NCBI GenBank assembly: GCA_019055375.1
Contig: JAHQIW010001508.1
Coordinates: 62,001 to 126,000 of the forward strand
Source: Parelaphostrongylus tenuis
Taxonomy: Eukaryota; Nematoda; Chromadorea; Rhabditida; Metastrongylidae
DNA length: 64,000 bases
Reading direction: 5' to 3'
Shown here: piece by piece, positions 53,604-63,490 of the stretch
Layout: each line of letters opens with the position of its first letter
How positions within the stretch are numbered: position 1 is the stretch's first letter
The notes under the pieces: model-generated
Told to the model about the DNA's origin: nothing
Database searches by the model: none
The model's input: the letters and a program-made list of their open reading frames with translations, nothing else
Position numbers and translations under genes: made by a program

Positions 53604-56600
53604 TTAGAACGACGCGAAGCTATTGGCGGCAGCAGGTCGTCCATTCACAGCTCCGGACTGGTTTGTGCTAACTGTTGCTGAAACAATTCAGCTTATTGAC
53701 GAGAATTCGATGATAGCTCAGAATCAGAAGCACCGTTATTTGCAGGAGCGTCAGACTGCTGAGCAAGAGCCTCATGGATCATGTTCATTATGCGATTCTG
53801 TAGACGATCAATCACTGATTCATCGCGCAGACCCTCCATCTTCTTCCAGACCATTTTGCCTGAACATGTATTGGCTTATGGTGTCAATGAAAATGCCTCG
53901 AAAACCATTACTAACCAAATAACTCATGAATACTACTGTTTGTGCCAAATCCAGGTACTTCATTCCCACTGCCTGATGCCACACCATTGTTGACTTCAGA
54001 CGAGCCCTGCAATAATCAATATGTCATACTCAAAACAAAAACCGTGAGCTTATTTGAGTCAGAAATCTCTATATAACAATGTTTAACATGCTGCGGAACA
54101 AATGCATGAAAATTCATGCATCGAAGGCCGCACCCCATGCCTGGCTCTTGGCATTGGCGACCGTTGCAATTGAAATAAGGGATTCTGATTGGTAAATACG
54201 GATTCTGGGTGGAGAAAAAGTAATCATTAACTGATATAAAATATAACATGAGGAATTTGAATGAAAAATAAACGCTGTGTCCAAAAAATTTCCTTTGTTT
54301 CAACAATAAAAGCATATCATTCCGGAAAAAAATTATATCCAAATGTTATACAACATTTTGCGGTTCTTTTCAAATGAGAACTCACCCTTTCACTAGACAA
54401 AGACTTCCCATTGCACCGTTAGAAATCATTCGACAGCTTAAATCTCTGGCTATTGCGCTAAGTGGCCGTTTTTTTTTGAAGCCTCTTTATATTGCTGTAG
54501 CAGAAAGGTAACATTTGCGTTCCACACAAACATATTGGACGATGGCATGGCACTTCCCTCGAAGACTCATCGACGCCAAGAACATTATCCTTCTGATTTT
54601 TCGCTCCAGGATTGCGTTGCTTCAACCCCATCGCTGACTTTGTTCAATATAATGCAATGGAAGTGCATTCATTTCTCGCAAGTCAGAACTCTTTCCCCAG
54701 ATCATAAGAAACCATTTTATAGCGTAAGTTCTCATGATTACAACGCTGTGCTTATTACCTGGACAGACCGTTTCAGTGCACTGTAGCAGGAAAAATAAAA
54801 CCACGTTCCACAAATTGAGGCATCTGTTTACCGGCTAATTTACGATATGTCTGATGGTCGTAGATTCGATGCGGCGTCCCGCTATCGACCGATCGAGATA
54901 TTTCTCGTTAAATGTGAAGAGCGATTTCTGTCATTCGATTGGTCAGCTATATCCTCATTTCGGAAGAAAATCCAAATAAAATATATGACTCTTTTACTAG
55001 GAGATCTCCTCTACACACCCATAAGTTTTTCGTTCTTACAGCGAAGTAACAGTAGAAGCACGTAACCAGTGTAAAACATAACTTTATTTCGAATGCTACA
55101 GCATACAAAAAAGGCCTTTTCAAAAAAAGGCCACGTAGCGCTGTATTACGAGATTTAAGCTTTACAATGATTCCTAACACTCTCACGAAAACTTCCTGTT
55201 CGGGAAAAAGGGTCGTTTTTTCTTTCTCGCTAGCAGAATTGTTTTTTTCTTTCTTATTAAAACGTTTTGTGATCACTCGACAATTTGACGAATACAGATT
55301 CTGTTACTAAGATTGGTTTCTGGAAGACGTTCACAGCACGTTCTATTGACAGAAAAGAAAAATTTTGCTTTATACTCGTAGTATTTGACCATTGTCATCT
55401 AGACTCACTTTGTCGCAATGAAAGCATAGAGTATTCTCGAGAGTTTATGAATGTAGTTCTGATGAAAAAGCGCTTAGTTGTTCTAGCAATCCCAACTAAA
55501 ACTACGAAAGCCACATCGATGAATTAACGACGGATTTTCTAGTTTTGCATTTCATTCGATGATGCCTTGGAATTGTGACTTCAAGACATACTTTCTGTGA
55601 TATTCGATTTCTATGATGCACTTATATATGGGTTTCTTCAGCGTATACACGCATAGAGGTAAAAAGCGAGCGCAACTGCGAACGATGACATTCTCTCTCT
55701 CAAAAATGCGCTGTTTTGGAGAGAATACTCATGATGTTCCAGACACCCATAGCCTTACTAAGGTCTCTTCTATCATATTATTCATCAACTTGCGACGAAT
55801 TCCTCTTCAGCGGCGACTGCGTCGCGTGTGAAGCAGCATATCAAGCGGTCCGCAACATGTTCGCTCCTATTTTGTGTCCATTCCTTCGTTCACAAGAAGA
55901 TACAACGTCGGATACAACTGCAGTGTTGCTGAGATACGACCACTACATGGGACTTCAAATGGCTTAGAAGTTGCGAGCATCCTTTCCGGAGGCTCGGCCG
56001 CCATACACTACACCATCAAGGCGCTTTTTCTGTCCGTTCTTTCTATATCGAAAAAGAATGCCTCGTCTAGAAACTTTTGACAGAACTCTACAAACTCATC
56101 CGCTTTATTTATCTAAATCGTCTATATACGCTATGTGAATTCCTTAACTCCCGCGCTTCATTTCGTCGTCTTGCCGCCACTATTCAAAAACATTATGAAG
56201 ACTTGCAAGTGAGCTCGTCCGCTACACTAGGATATTATCTTCTTAGTGAATCAGGGGCCCTTCATAGATAAATCAGGTAAAAATTTGCCGGAAGTAGAAT
56301 GATATGGAGAAACGGGTATCATGAAGGAGCCAAACTTGTGATCGAGAGTGAGTCGCACGACAACTTCACTCCTCGGCTTCTCTCGTCTATGAACCGTGGC
56401 TCTAATGATAACAAGGATAATCAACTAACACTTGGCATTCCGGTTGATCCACCTCCAACGGATCCTCTTCCTACAGTTGATGCAGATGGTGTGGTAGTCG
56501 CTTGGCCTGAAGGAATAACGTATAACATCTAAACATGCAGCAAGTACAAAACAAAGAAAGAAAATATTATTTTAATGGTTTCAGAGATAAATGACCGTTC

Positions 56601-59600
56601 ATCAAAAATGGAGCCAACAGGTAGAAGTGTGACTTAAGTGTGCAAAACAAAAAGTAAGAAACAAAAGATGTCGCATTGAAAAGGCGAAATTTGAACGATC
56701 ACACCAATCAGAAGAGCATTGAAAGTTTGACTATTTTTTTTTTGCAAGGAGACGCTAAAAACTTTCACTGCGAACGATTTTTTTTTTTTGCAGGGAACAT
56801 ATTCCTATGCGTAACCCTGTTGGCTCGAAATATCGGTTTTTGAACTTCTAGGGGGAAACGAACTAGACCTGACTGCATTGGACCTGTCCTAGCGTCGCCC
56901 ATCTGGAAAAGTCGCAGAGTAAGAACACAGCTTCTTCTTGTAGTATGCATCTATTGATCTTCTTAGAAGAGCAACTAAGGTGCTCGAAATGCAAACAAAT
57001 TTCCGAACATTGATTTTGTGGTAAACTGTGATTTGTCTAACAATACAGTTTGTTCGACCCCTTCGGAACGGCAATTAATCGGCCGCACAGCTCAACCGCA
57101 AATGTCGGGCGATTCTCGTTATTTGAGGTTTCTTTGTTCCGCTAGGAGAAAAATTACGAGTTTTTGGTGTTACACTGATACTACGCGACTTTCTCTACAT
57201 TATCATATGCTTTGTACTCATATACGCCCAATTTACAAAGAAAATAAAAACACCTCGCGTGCAAAACGTAACCTTCCGTTAGATCTTTCAGCACTATGTG
57301 GAGACCGTTCTAGAATCCATCAAAGTTTGAGCTATTAGACAGTTACCAAAAGTGCAACGAAAAGTCGTCCCCAGACCTGAGCCTAACAAGCAGATCGAGT
57401 GTGGAACATCTTCTTATTATCTATACCCCTACAACGCCATGGGAAAACTTTTCTAGAAAGAAAACATATTTCTTGAACCTGTCATGAGGTTTATTAAGAT
57501 ACTTATGCAGTGCTAGATACATGGTTCGTCATTGCAGCCTCATCAGTATCACGGCGCCTATCGGTTCAGCCAATCCCTTTGTAAGGGGATAAGCCCCTAC
57601 ATATGAAGAAATCGACGCCGAATAAACAAATCACCGCACGTCATTAAAATCCCCCGACACTGAATTGACCAACAGTCCATCGCTCATGGAATCGTGTCGT
57701 GGGCTTTTATCGTGTGACATACGCTGATTTGTATATGCGGCGTCGCTTACTTTATATGTAGGGATCTCTCTGCAAGGGAATGGCTAACTCGACAAGCACC
57801 GTGACAATGATGAGGCTGTAAGGCCGAATCACGTGTCTAGCACTGAACAAGTGTTGTTGCAAACCTCACGATAGGCTCAAGATATATCAACAGATTATAA
57901 AGTGATTGAGCGAGGTCTCTAGAAACACAATGTAGAACAAAACACAATTGAAACAACCGACGTCCAAGCTACCGGACCAATGTTCTAATTAAAAAGTTCT
58001 TCATTAGAAGAGCCTTCAGAAAATCGTACTGTTTTCATTACACACGCCGTCCCGAAGGGCTACCTGAACAAAATGCTTCGGTCTCTTTCTGCGACAAGAT
58101 TACCTAAGTGATAAATGTGTCGTTTACAGCTTATTCGACCAAACAGTGAGTATTTCCAGGCAATTTGCCATTTTCATTTCGGCGAGTGAATGCATTGCTC
58201 GCAATAAAAGTTTGGTAAACAGCGTAATACAATTTAGAACACGCCCGATCAAAAAAAGTTGATCGATCATCCAATCTATCGTGCATAGAAAGGCTGGCGA
58301 AACACAAAAAACATCAAGTCACTGCAAAAAAGAAATGGCTTCGTATACTCCTGCTACACAATAGATTGTAAGAAAAAACATTCTCCAACCGCCGTCGCTG
58401 ACTTTTCTAGTTAAACTCTCAAAAACGCTCAGCACGGAGAGGAAGTCTTCCACGAAACTATGTTCTAAAATCAAATTCAGATTAATAAAATTTGAATCAA
58501 AACAGCAATTTTTTACTAAAGACGTGAAGAAATTCAAACTAGTAAAGGCGAAAGATGCACTACCATGTGCACTTGATGATTAGTGAAACGGGCCACGATT
58601 ATGGGGCTGAGCCAGTGTTCACCAGCTAGATCAAATGTAAAAGCATATTTATAAATAATCCAGCAAAAATACCCACATACGAGGCACTTGTTATAGGTAG
58701 TTCTATTTTAATGGATGACAAATTTGACGTGATATCAGATCACAAACATTAGAAAATACCTAAAAGATACCACACTAATAAAAATTAGAAACGTACCGGG
58801 GCCGGCATCGATGGCGGACCATTGAAGAAGCTGACGTTCTGGTTGCCATCCCCGAATCCCATATTTCGACCCGGTCCTCCAAACGGCATTGGACCTCTGG
58901 CACCTGGTGGAAAAGGGCCATACGGATCCATGAATGGGCCTGGTCTACCGAAACCGGGATTCATCATAGGACCCGGTCCTCCGTGCATAGGACGCTAAAA
59001 GTGATTCTTAGCATGCTACTGGCAAAAATGAACAGAAACATCAAATCATTTCTTGAGCACCTCGTTGATACAATGCACTTTTTTCTTTGTTTGAAACTGT
59101 CATTATTTTTCGCCTATCATTTGCCACAATGTGGAACACTGGTGATGTGTATAACGAATGTCCCTTGATTGTAATCACTTCCTTATGACATCTAGGACCA
59201 TTCGTCTACTAAGTTTTTACCTTATTTTACAGCAAATGTCTACACATTTATACTGCACGGTTCTTAGGACTTCTAGCGTTCGATTCATCTTCTCGCATTC
59301 AACGCTTACTTGACGATTTCGTCTTCATGAACAACGTAGGAAACTGGTCGGCAGACCTTGTAATCTCGAGGATTGTGGCTAAGGTATTCGCTGACTACTT
59401 GCCGGAATGTTTGGAGGGAGCGAGAGAGGGGATATCGCCACGCATCGAGCATCATCAACCACTCGGTCACCTCCCGCCTGCTAAGTGGCAACTAGTACTA
59501 TCAAGTTCGATACCAACCAAGCAGATAAGAGATGCGACACCACAAATAGGGAAGTAGTACTACCCGTTTGTAACCTCGGATGGGACATTTTCTTGACCTC

Positions 59601-62199
59601 TATTTGTCACCGGATTTAAAATATCCAGTAATCAGACCTAGCTAAAACATTGTGAATTTAGTAGCCATTCTTAAAATGACACACTGGATACCCAAAATCG
59701 AAATAGACCACAAAGAGGAGCGCCTCGCAATTACGCGTGACCTCGCTGATACCTCAGGCTAATTTCGCTGACCTGAGCCAGACACATTCTTACTCGAGGG
59801 TGAGGCTCTAAGCGGCTTGTCCCCAATGAACGACTGTAAAACTTGAAAGCAACTAAACGGTTTTCGTTTTTGAGAAAAGCTTCTTACTATAGAATCCAAA
59901 AATTGGTCAACTACGCCTTTCTGCCGAGGTTTAGGAAGTATTTGACCGAGAAGATTACCAGAATCGATTTGACTTCTTCACGCTCTTGAGAAGACGATAT
60001 CACTGAGCAGTGGTCTTACCGTCAAGGAGATATGGAACTATTTGACCAATGACGAGATTTTCGATAGTCGGCACTGAGAAGTTCGACGCTTAGATGACAA
60101 TTAGACATTATCTAACATTCATAGTAGTCAGATAAATCAGCAGTGAATTCTTCTGCGAGAATCAAGAGAACTACCGTTTGCTCCGTTACGGACTGCAATT
60201 TCCAATCAAAGAGTAGATCAAAAACTACTACAGACATCTAGAAACTCCACAGCAGATTCTCCCTTACTCTCATAGAGACGGGACATCTAGTCTCTTTGAA
60301 CAATGAGCGTTCTTGCAGAGAACTGATACTACTGGATGAGCATTAGTCTCGCTCCAGTGATAAGTTATCCTGGAGAACGTAGCCGAGTAAGCAAAGCATT
60401 CAGAGAGTGAGAGGTGATTTTACTATGCTGTTTCATAAGTCTTGGCACTAACGTCTATAAACAGCAACTTTATTAACCAGAAGTAATTGAAATTTAGACT
60501 GATTTTGATAATCTTTCAATCGCGCATTTTCTAAAGAACATTTTGGTATACAACTTGCTTGAACTTGCTTCAAGATGGAGCTGTCTTGAGCGGAAATTCG
60601 TCTGCCACTCACGCACGACTGACGCGCACAAGAAAAATGCTAGTAAAGCGGCGCGCAAGATCATGGAGTCTTGAGACACTGATACGAGTCGCAGAAAGGG
60701 GCGGCTAGGAAGTGGTTCGCGAAGTTTAGATCTAAGAGAACAGTCTAGAGGACCAGTCGCGCTCGCGACGTCCGTGAGAAGCTCCCTTAATCTTGCGCGC
60801 CGCCTCAATAGCATTTCTCCCTTCGCGCCATTCGCACCTGAGTAGCAAGCGAATTTATCCCCACGACAGCTCCACCTTAGCGCAAGTATGGGCAAGCTAT
60901 ATACCAAAATGTTCGCAAGAAAATGCGCATTTGAACAATAGCAAAGTCATCCTATTTCAACCACTTCCGGCTAATAAAATTGGCGTTTATTGCCCTAGCG
61001 CCAAAACTTATGGAACGACCTCAATACTTCCGTTGCTACAGCGCACTAAGAAGGCCATTTCAAAAACCAAGCACCATTGCTGAAATCGCCAAAATTTGGA
61101 CCTTCGAATGACCGCTGAATTTCTGGTAGAAAAGCTCTACCCAGATAAAAGCCCTCTCCCAGACCCCGAGAGGGCTCAGCTCTCGATGCGGCCGTGTTGA
61201 GAAGGACGAGAACGAAGAGGCTGCCAAAATCTCAGGGCCAAAGTAAACCGTCTGCAAAGGGTTACAATATCCCCACGAAATAAATGATACGAATCACAAA
61301 CGAAGCTGTCCTAATAGATTTACTCGTGTGAAATTCTGGAACTACTTTTGGTAAGCAACATCAAAATCAACTGAATGTATGCATGAAACACCGCTAGAAA
61401 CGAAAGTGTGACGGACTGACCATGTATTTTTTTTTAGAATCATTTTTTAGCTGTCGTTTTGTTTTATTCGACAAATTTAATGATAGAAGTCCAGTGTAAG
61501 TTTAATAATAGCTTTTTTAAGTTTAGGTTTAGTGCTTTTTTTTTCTATTTTTTTATGAGTTGGATCAGTATTGATGATAAAGTTGCGATAGTGGCAGTTG
61601 AAAACGCACTATTACCGCCTTATTTTCTATGAAGAACACACTTTGACACTAGTGGAGAGTTGTAGTCCCATAGATTTTTCCAAGCCTTAGCCTAAGCCTA
61701 AGACCCAAGCCTGAGCCTAAGCCTTAGCCTAAGCCTAAGCCTAAGACTTGGCCTACGCCTAAGCCTGAGCGTGCTCTCATAATTTCTTTTGAGAAAACCG
61801 GTTAAAATGATACTTTACAAATAAATGGGACTCTCCACAAGGGCCAAACCTTTTCTTAATAAACAAATAGGCACGAAGGAACAAAAAAAAACTGCTAAAG
61901 ATTGAGTGAGAATTGGAAGAAAACTCACTCCTCCCATTCCCATTCCTCTACGATTTCCATGCTTTAGAAATCCCCGAGCAGGTCGTCTCTCTTGTCTTTT
62001 CAAAGGCTGAAAAAATCAATAAATGGAGGGTGTCGTAGATCATGAAAAAATATCAATACACTAAGGAAAATCGGGAGAAGACCCTCTGTAGGGACCCGAC
62101 TTTCTTCACGCGACAAAGAAGAAAACCCACTTTGCCGTCAGGTCCGATCGCGATTCCGGCGGATCCCATCTTCTTTAGGCTTCCAGAGAACGACTGGGG
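53604..62199 (-). CDS. Multi-exon gene for a Gly/Pro/RG-rich protein (unrecognised family)
   Basis: Candidate exons, minus strand: 62131-62199 (SFSGSLKKMG ... GPDGK), 61929-62006 (RQERRPARGFLKHGNRRGM), 58797-58994 (GPGPMMNPGFGRPGPFMDP, PFGGPGRNMGFG), 56450-56506 (TTTPSASTVGRGSVGGGS), 54134-54204 (NQNPLFQLQRSPMPRARHG), 53916-54006 (GSSEVNNGVASGSGNEV ... SIHELF), 53734-53859 (KMVWKKMEGLRDESVIDRLQ ... IHEALAQQ) and 53604-53677 ending at TAA. The first three join in phase 0, and the last four also keep phase across 71-, 91- and 126-nt exons with introns of 56 nt. The joins around 56.45-56.51 kb are not settled. Acceptors TTTTTCAG, TTCTTTCAG, CCTTCAG, TTGTTTCAG are strong. The 5' end is not seen. 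Low-complexity Gly/Pro and RG motifs suggest an RNA-binding or condensate-type protein (inference). A read-through of the last intron would instead stop at 53695. Confidence 0.5.
54370..55270. repeat. Foldback element, copy 6
   Basis: Left arm GAAATCATTCGACAGCTTAAATCTCTGGCTA, right arm ACGAGATTTAAGCTTTACAATGATTCCTAAC, about 0.9 kb apart. It lies in an intron of the Gly/Pro-rich gene. Its overlapping open frames are shadows. (Left-arm word given in two parts: GAAATCATTCGACAGC and TTAAATCTCTGGCTA.). Confidence 0.65.
55271..56449. other. Unassigned intron; ambiguous coding-like sequence
   Basis: 55.7-56.27 kb is richer in GC and has coding-like frames on both strands (minus: ADEFVEFCQKFLDEAF, MAAEPPERMLATSKPFEVP separated by stops; plus: LNSRASFRRLAATIQKHYED before GTGAGC). 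It may be a decayed gene or transposon. I cannot name it. Confidence 0.3.
57475..57930. mobile_element. Hammerhead element, large inverted dimer
   Basis: Two degenerate hammerhead cores face outward: minus at about 57517-57551 (CTGATGA, GGC-TGCAAT-GAC, GAAC) and plus at about 57801-57843 (ATGATGA, GGC-TGTAAG-GCC, GAAT, helix III CAC/GTG, TAGCAC). The right side shares TAGCACTGAACAAGTG and GGCTCAAGATATATCA ... GATTGAGCGAGGTCT with the 283-bp tandem unit (TAGCACTAGACC, GGCTCAAAATATGTCA, TTTTGAGCGGGTCT), and the middle holds the unit's TCGGCGTCGATT word inverted. It is a head-to-head dimer of the same family. Confidence 0.6.
59240..59450 (+). repeat. GATAGCCTGGCTGTGG family, copy 5
   Basis: Contains GCACGGTTCTTAGGACTTCT, ATCTCGAGGATTGTGGCTAAGG and TTGCCGGAATGTTTGGAG in the family order. 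Intronic. Confidence 0.5.
59685..59890 (+). mobile_element. PLE C-terminal and 3' UTR fragment
   Basis: AAAGAGGAGCGCCTCGCAAT and TACGCGTGACCTC, then CTGATACCTCAGGCTAATTT, align with 11.2-11.34 kb of the second PLE. It encodes only the last residues (EERLAITRDL). Confidence 0.65.
60440..61025. repeat. Mariner-derived MITE, copy 4
   Basis: Left end CATAAGTCTTGGCACTAACG, right end CCTAGCGCCAAAACTTATGG, inverted. Centre GTAAAGCGGCGCGCAAGAT and ATCTTGCGCGCCGCCTCAAT. The 137-codon minus frame inside it (60494-60907) is not a gene. Confidence 0.7.
61683..61772 (-). repeat. Interstitial telomere-type repeat (TTAGGC)n
   Basis: About 15 units of GCCTAA/GCCTGA/GCCTTA on the plus strand, i.e. degenerate TTAGGC on the minus strand, the canonical nematode telomere unit. 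It lies inside an intron of the Gly/Pro-rich gene. Confidence 0.85.
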
Positions 62200-62337
62200 C
62201 TGAAAGAATCAGAGAGGAGGATTTAAAAAAAATAAACGAAAACTCGATTAGACATAGAAAAACCGAGGCCAGCACGGGACGAGCGCCATTGAAACAATAA
62301 CCAATCGATATGGACGGCGTTAGCAAGCATTCGTGTC

Positions 62338-62361
62338 AGGACCACCCTTTGTGGTGGTCCT
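62338..62361. other. Perfect short hairpin
   Basis: AGGACCACC and GGTGGTCCT form a 9-bp perfect stem around a 6-nt loop (CTTTGT). Function unknown. Confidence 0.5.
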
Positions 62362-62426
62362 TTAACCTATCGTGCATCCCCGGATGAACCGCCGCGCGCG
62401 GCGAATCGTCTGGGCAATCGTCGCAT

Positions 62427-62490
62427 GGCCGAGTGGTTAGTGATGTACGCTATTGCGAAGAGGGTGCAAGTTCGATCTGCTTCTAAGTCA
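62427..62490 (+). repeat. tRNA-like sequence (Ser/Leu-type A box)
   Basis: CATGGCCGAGTGGTTAGTG is an exact type-II tRNA A box, and GCAAGTTCGATCTGC resembles a B box, but no cloverleaf with paired acceptor arms forms. Likely tRNA relic or SINE head. Confidence 0.4.
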
Positions 62491-62794
62491 CACCTTGCTT
62501 GAAAATCCAGTATAGTCTAATGGAATGCTTTAGGCCTTTTGTGAGTCTGTTATGGTATTTCTAGCGCTAGACGTAGGTTCCGGCTTTCTTCCAAGCCTCA
62601 TCAGTTTCCTATAGTGATGTCATCACCAGAAAAAGGCCTCGCGTATTGGAGACTGAGAACAAATTACGAACTTCTTACGCTACAATCACAAAATGCTGAT
62701 GTACAAGCGAAGTTCGGAAGTCCAGCTGGGTTTGGACCTGGGTTTAAGGGCACACAGTTAGGTTAGAATACGATTGAAGGAAGACGAAGTCAGA

Positions 62795-62870
62795 CCACTC
62801 ATGACGTAGTGGATAACACATGAGCAACCGGAGAAGCTAGTAGCGGGTTCGAAGGCCAGCTGAGCTACCA
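62795..62870 (+). repeat. tRNA-like sequence
   Basis: TGACGTAGTGGATAACAC (A-box-like) and GCGGGTTCGAAGGCC (B-box-like) spaced about 35 nt. No full tRNA fold. Probably a SINE head. Confidence 0.4.
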
Positions 62871-63287
62871 AGATTCTCGTATCTCGGGGTCTGGCTCCGA
62901 ATTATATCGTGCTCGGCCATGGAAAATAGGCGGCAAATCAAGATTAAAACTGACGATAGATGTGAGACATGGGTTATAGGGTGACAGTGATGCCGTTCAA
63001 CGAATGAAGGCCGTTGTTCCACTTGCCCAGATTAATCCTTTGAGTTCCACCGCTGATAAGCAGGCGGCGTCGCGCCTTCGCTTGCGCGGCAGTCCTAGAG
63101 GGCTGCATCTGCGTCTCTGTGCAGAATATCGTGCTTCCTGCGTCTCCTTTCCAACGAACGCCTTCATTTTGATCACACGAGGCGCCGACATTACAGTAGT
63201 TGAGAGAGATGCGACATCGGTCAGCGTGGAACGATACGTCCCACATGGTACCCAAAGGATTAACCAAGCTCTATTATGTCCAGGTCA

Positions 63288-63490
63288 GAGACGCATATGG
63301 CGCAGCTTCCAAAGGTGCCCTGCATTGTACACAAAGTCCATGGCTCAATTCGCGCTCAGGACTCAGCACCACGAGTCACTGTAAAGGTTAGATATGTGTC
63401 CAGTCGCCTCAAGCGAAGTTAAAAATTGGAGGCGAATGCATGCTGCATCACTCAGGGATTGATCAACGCCGAGAACTCTATCAATCACCC
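63288..63490 (+). mobile_element. tRNA-derived SINE, copy 4 (shortened)
   Basis: GCATATGGCGCAGCTTCC head, TCAATTCGCGCTCAGG, then GAGTCACTGTAAAGGTTAGATATG and CTCAGGGATTGATCAACGCC. The GGATAAGCAGCACTGACTC middle is deleted relative to the 38.27-kb copy. (Second block reads GAGTCACTGTAAAG then GTTAGATATG.). Confidence 0.6.

Noticed and set aside
58560..58620. Extra exon (after GGCTCAG, before GTAGTG) of the Gly/Pro-rich gene
   Set aside because: In the phase set by the 58797 donor it contains a stop codon.
60494..60907. 137-codon minus-strand ORF
   Set aside because: Lies entirely within a palindromic mariner-derived MITE. Other copies of the MITE do not keep it open.
62565..62625. Possible further hammerhead on the minus strand (CTGATGA, GGCT/AGCC)
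   Set aside because: GAAA is displaced by an extra G, and helix I arms do not pair.
63004..63384. 126-codon plus-strand ORF
   Set aside because: Overlapping frames on the opposite strand, runs into a SINE, and has no recognisable motif.
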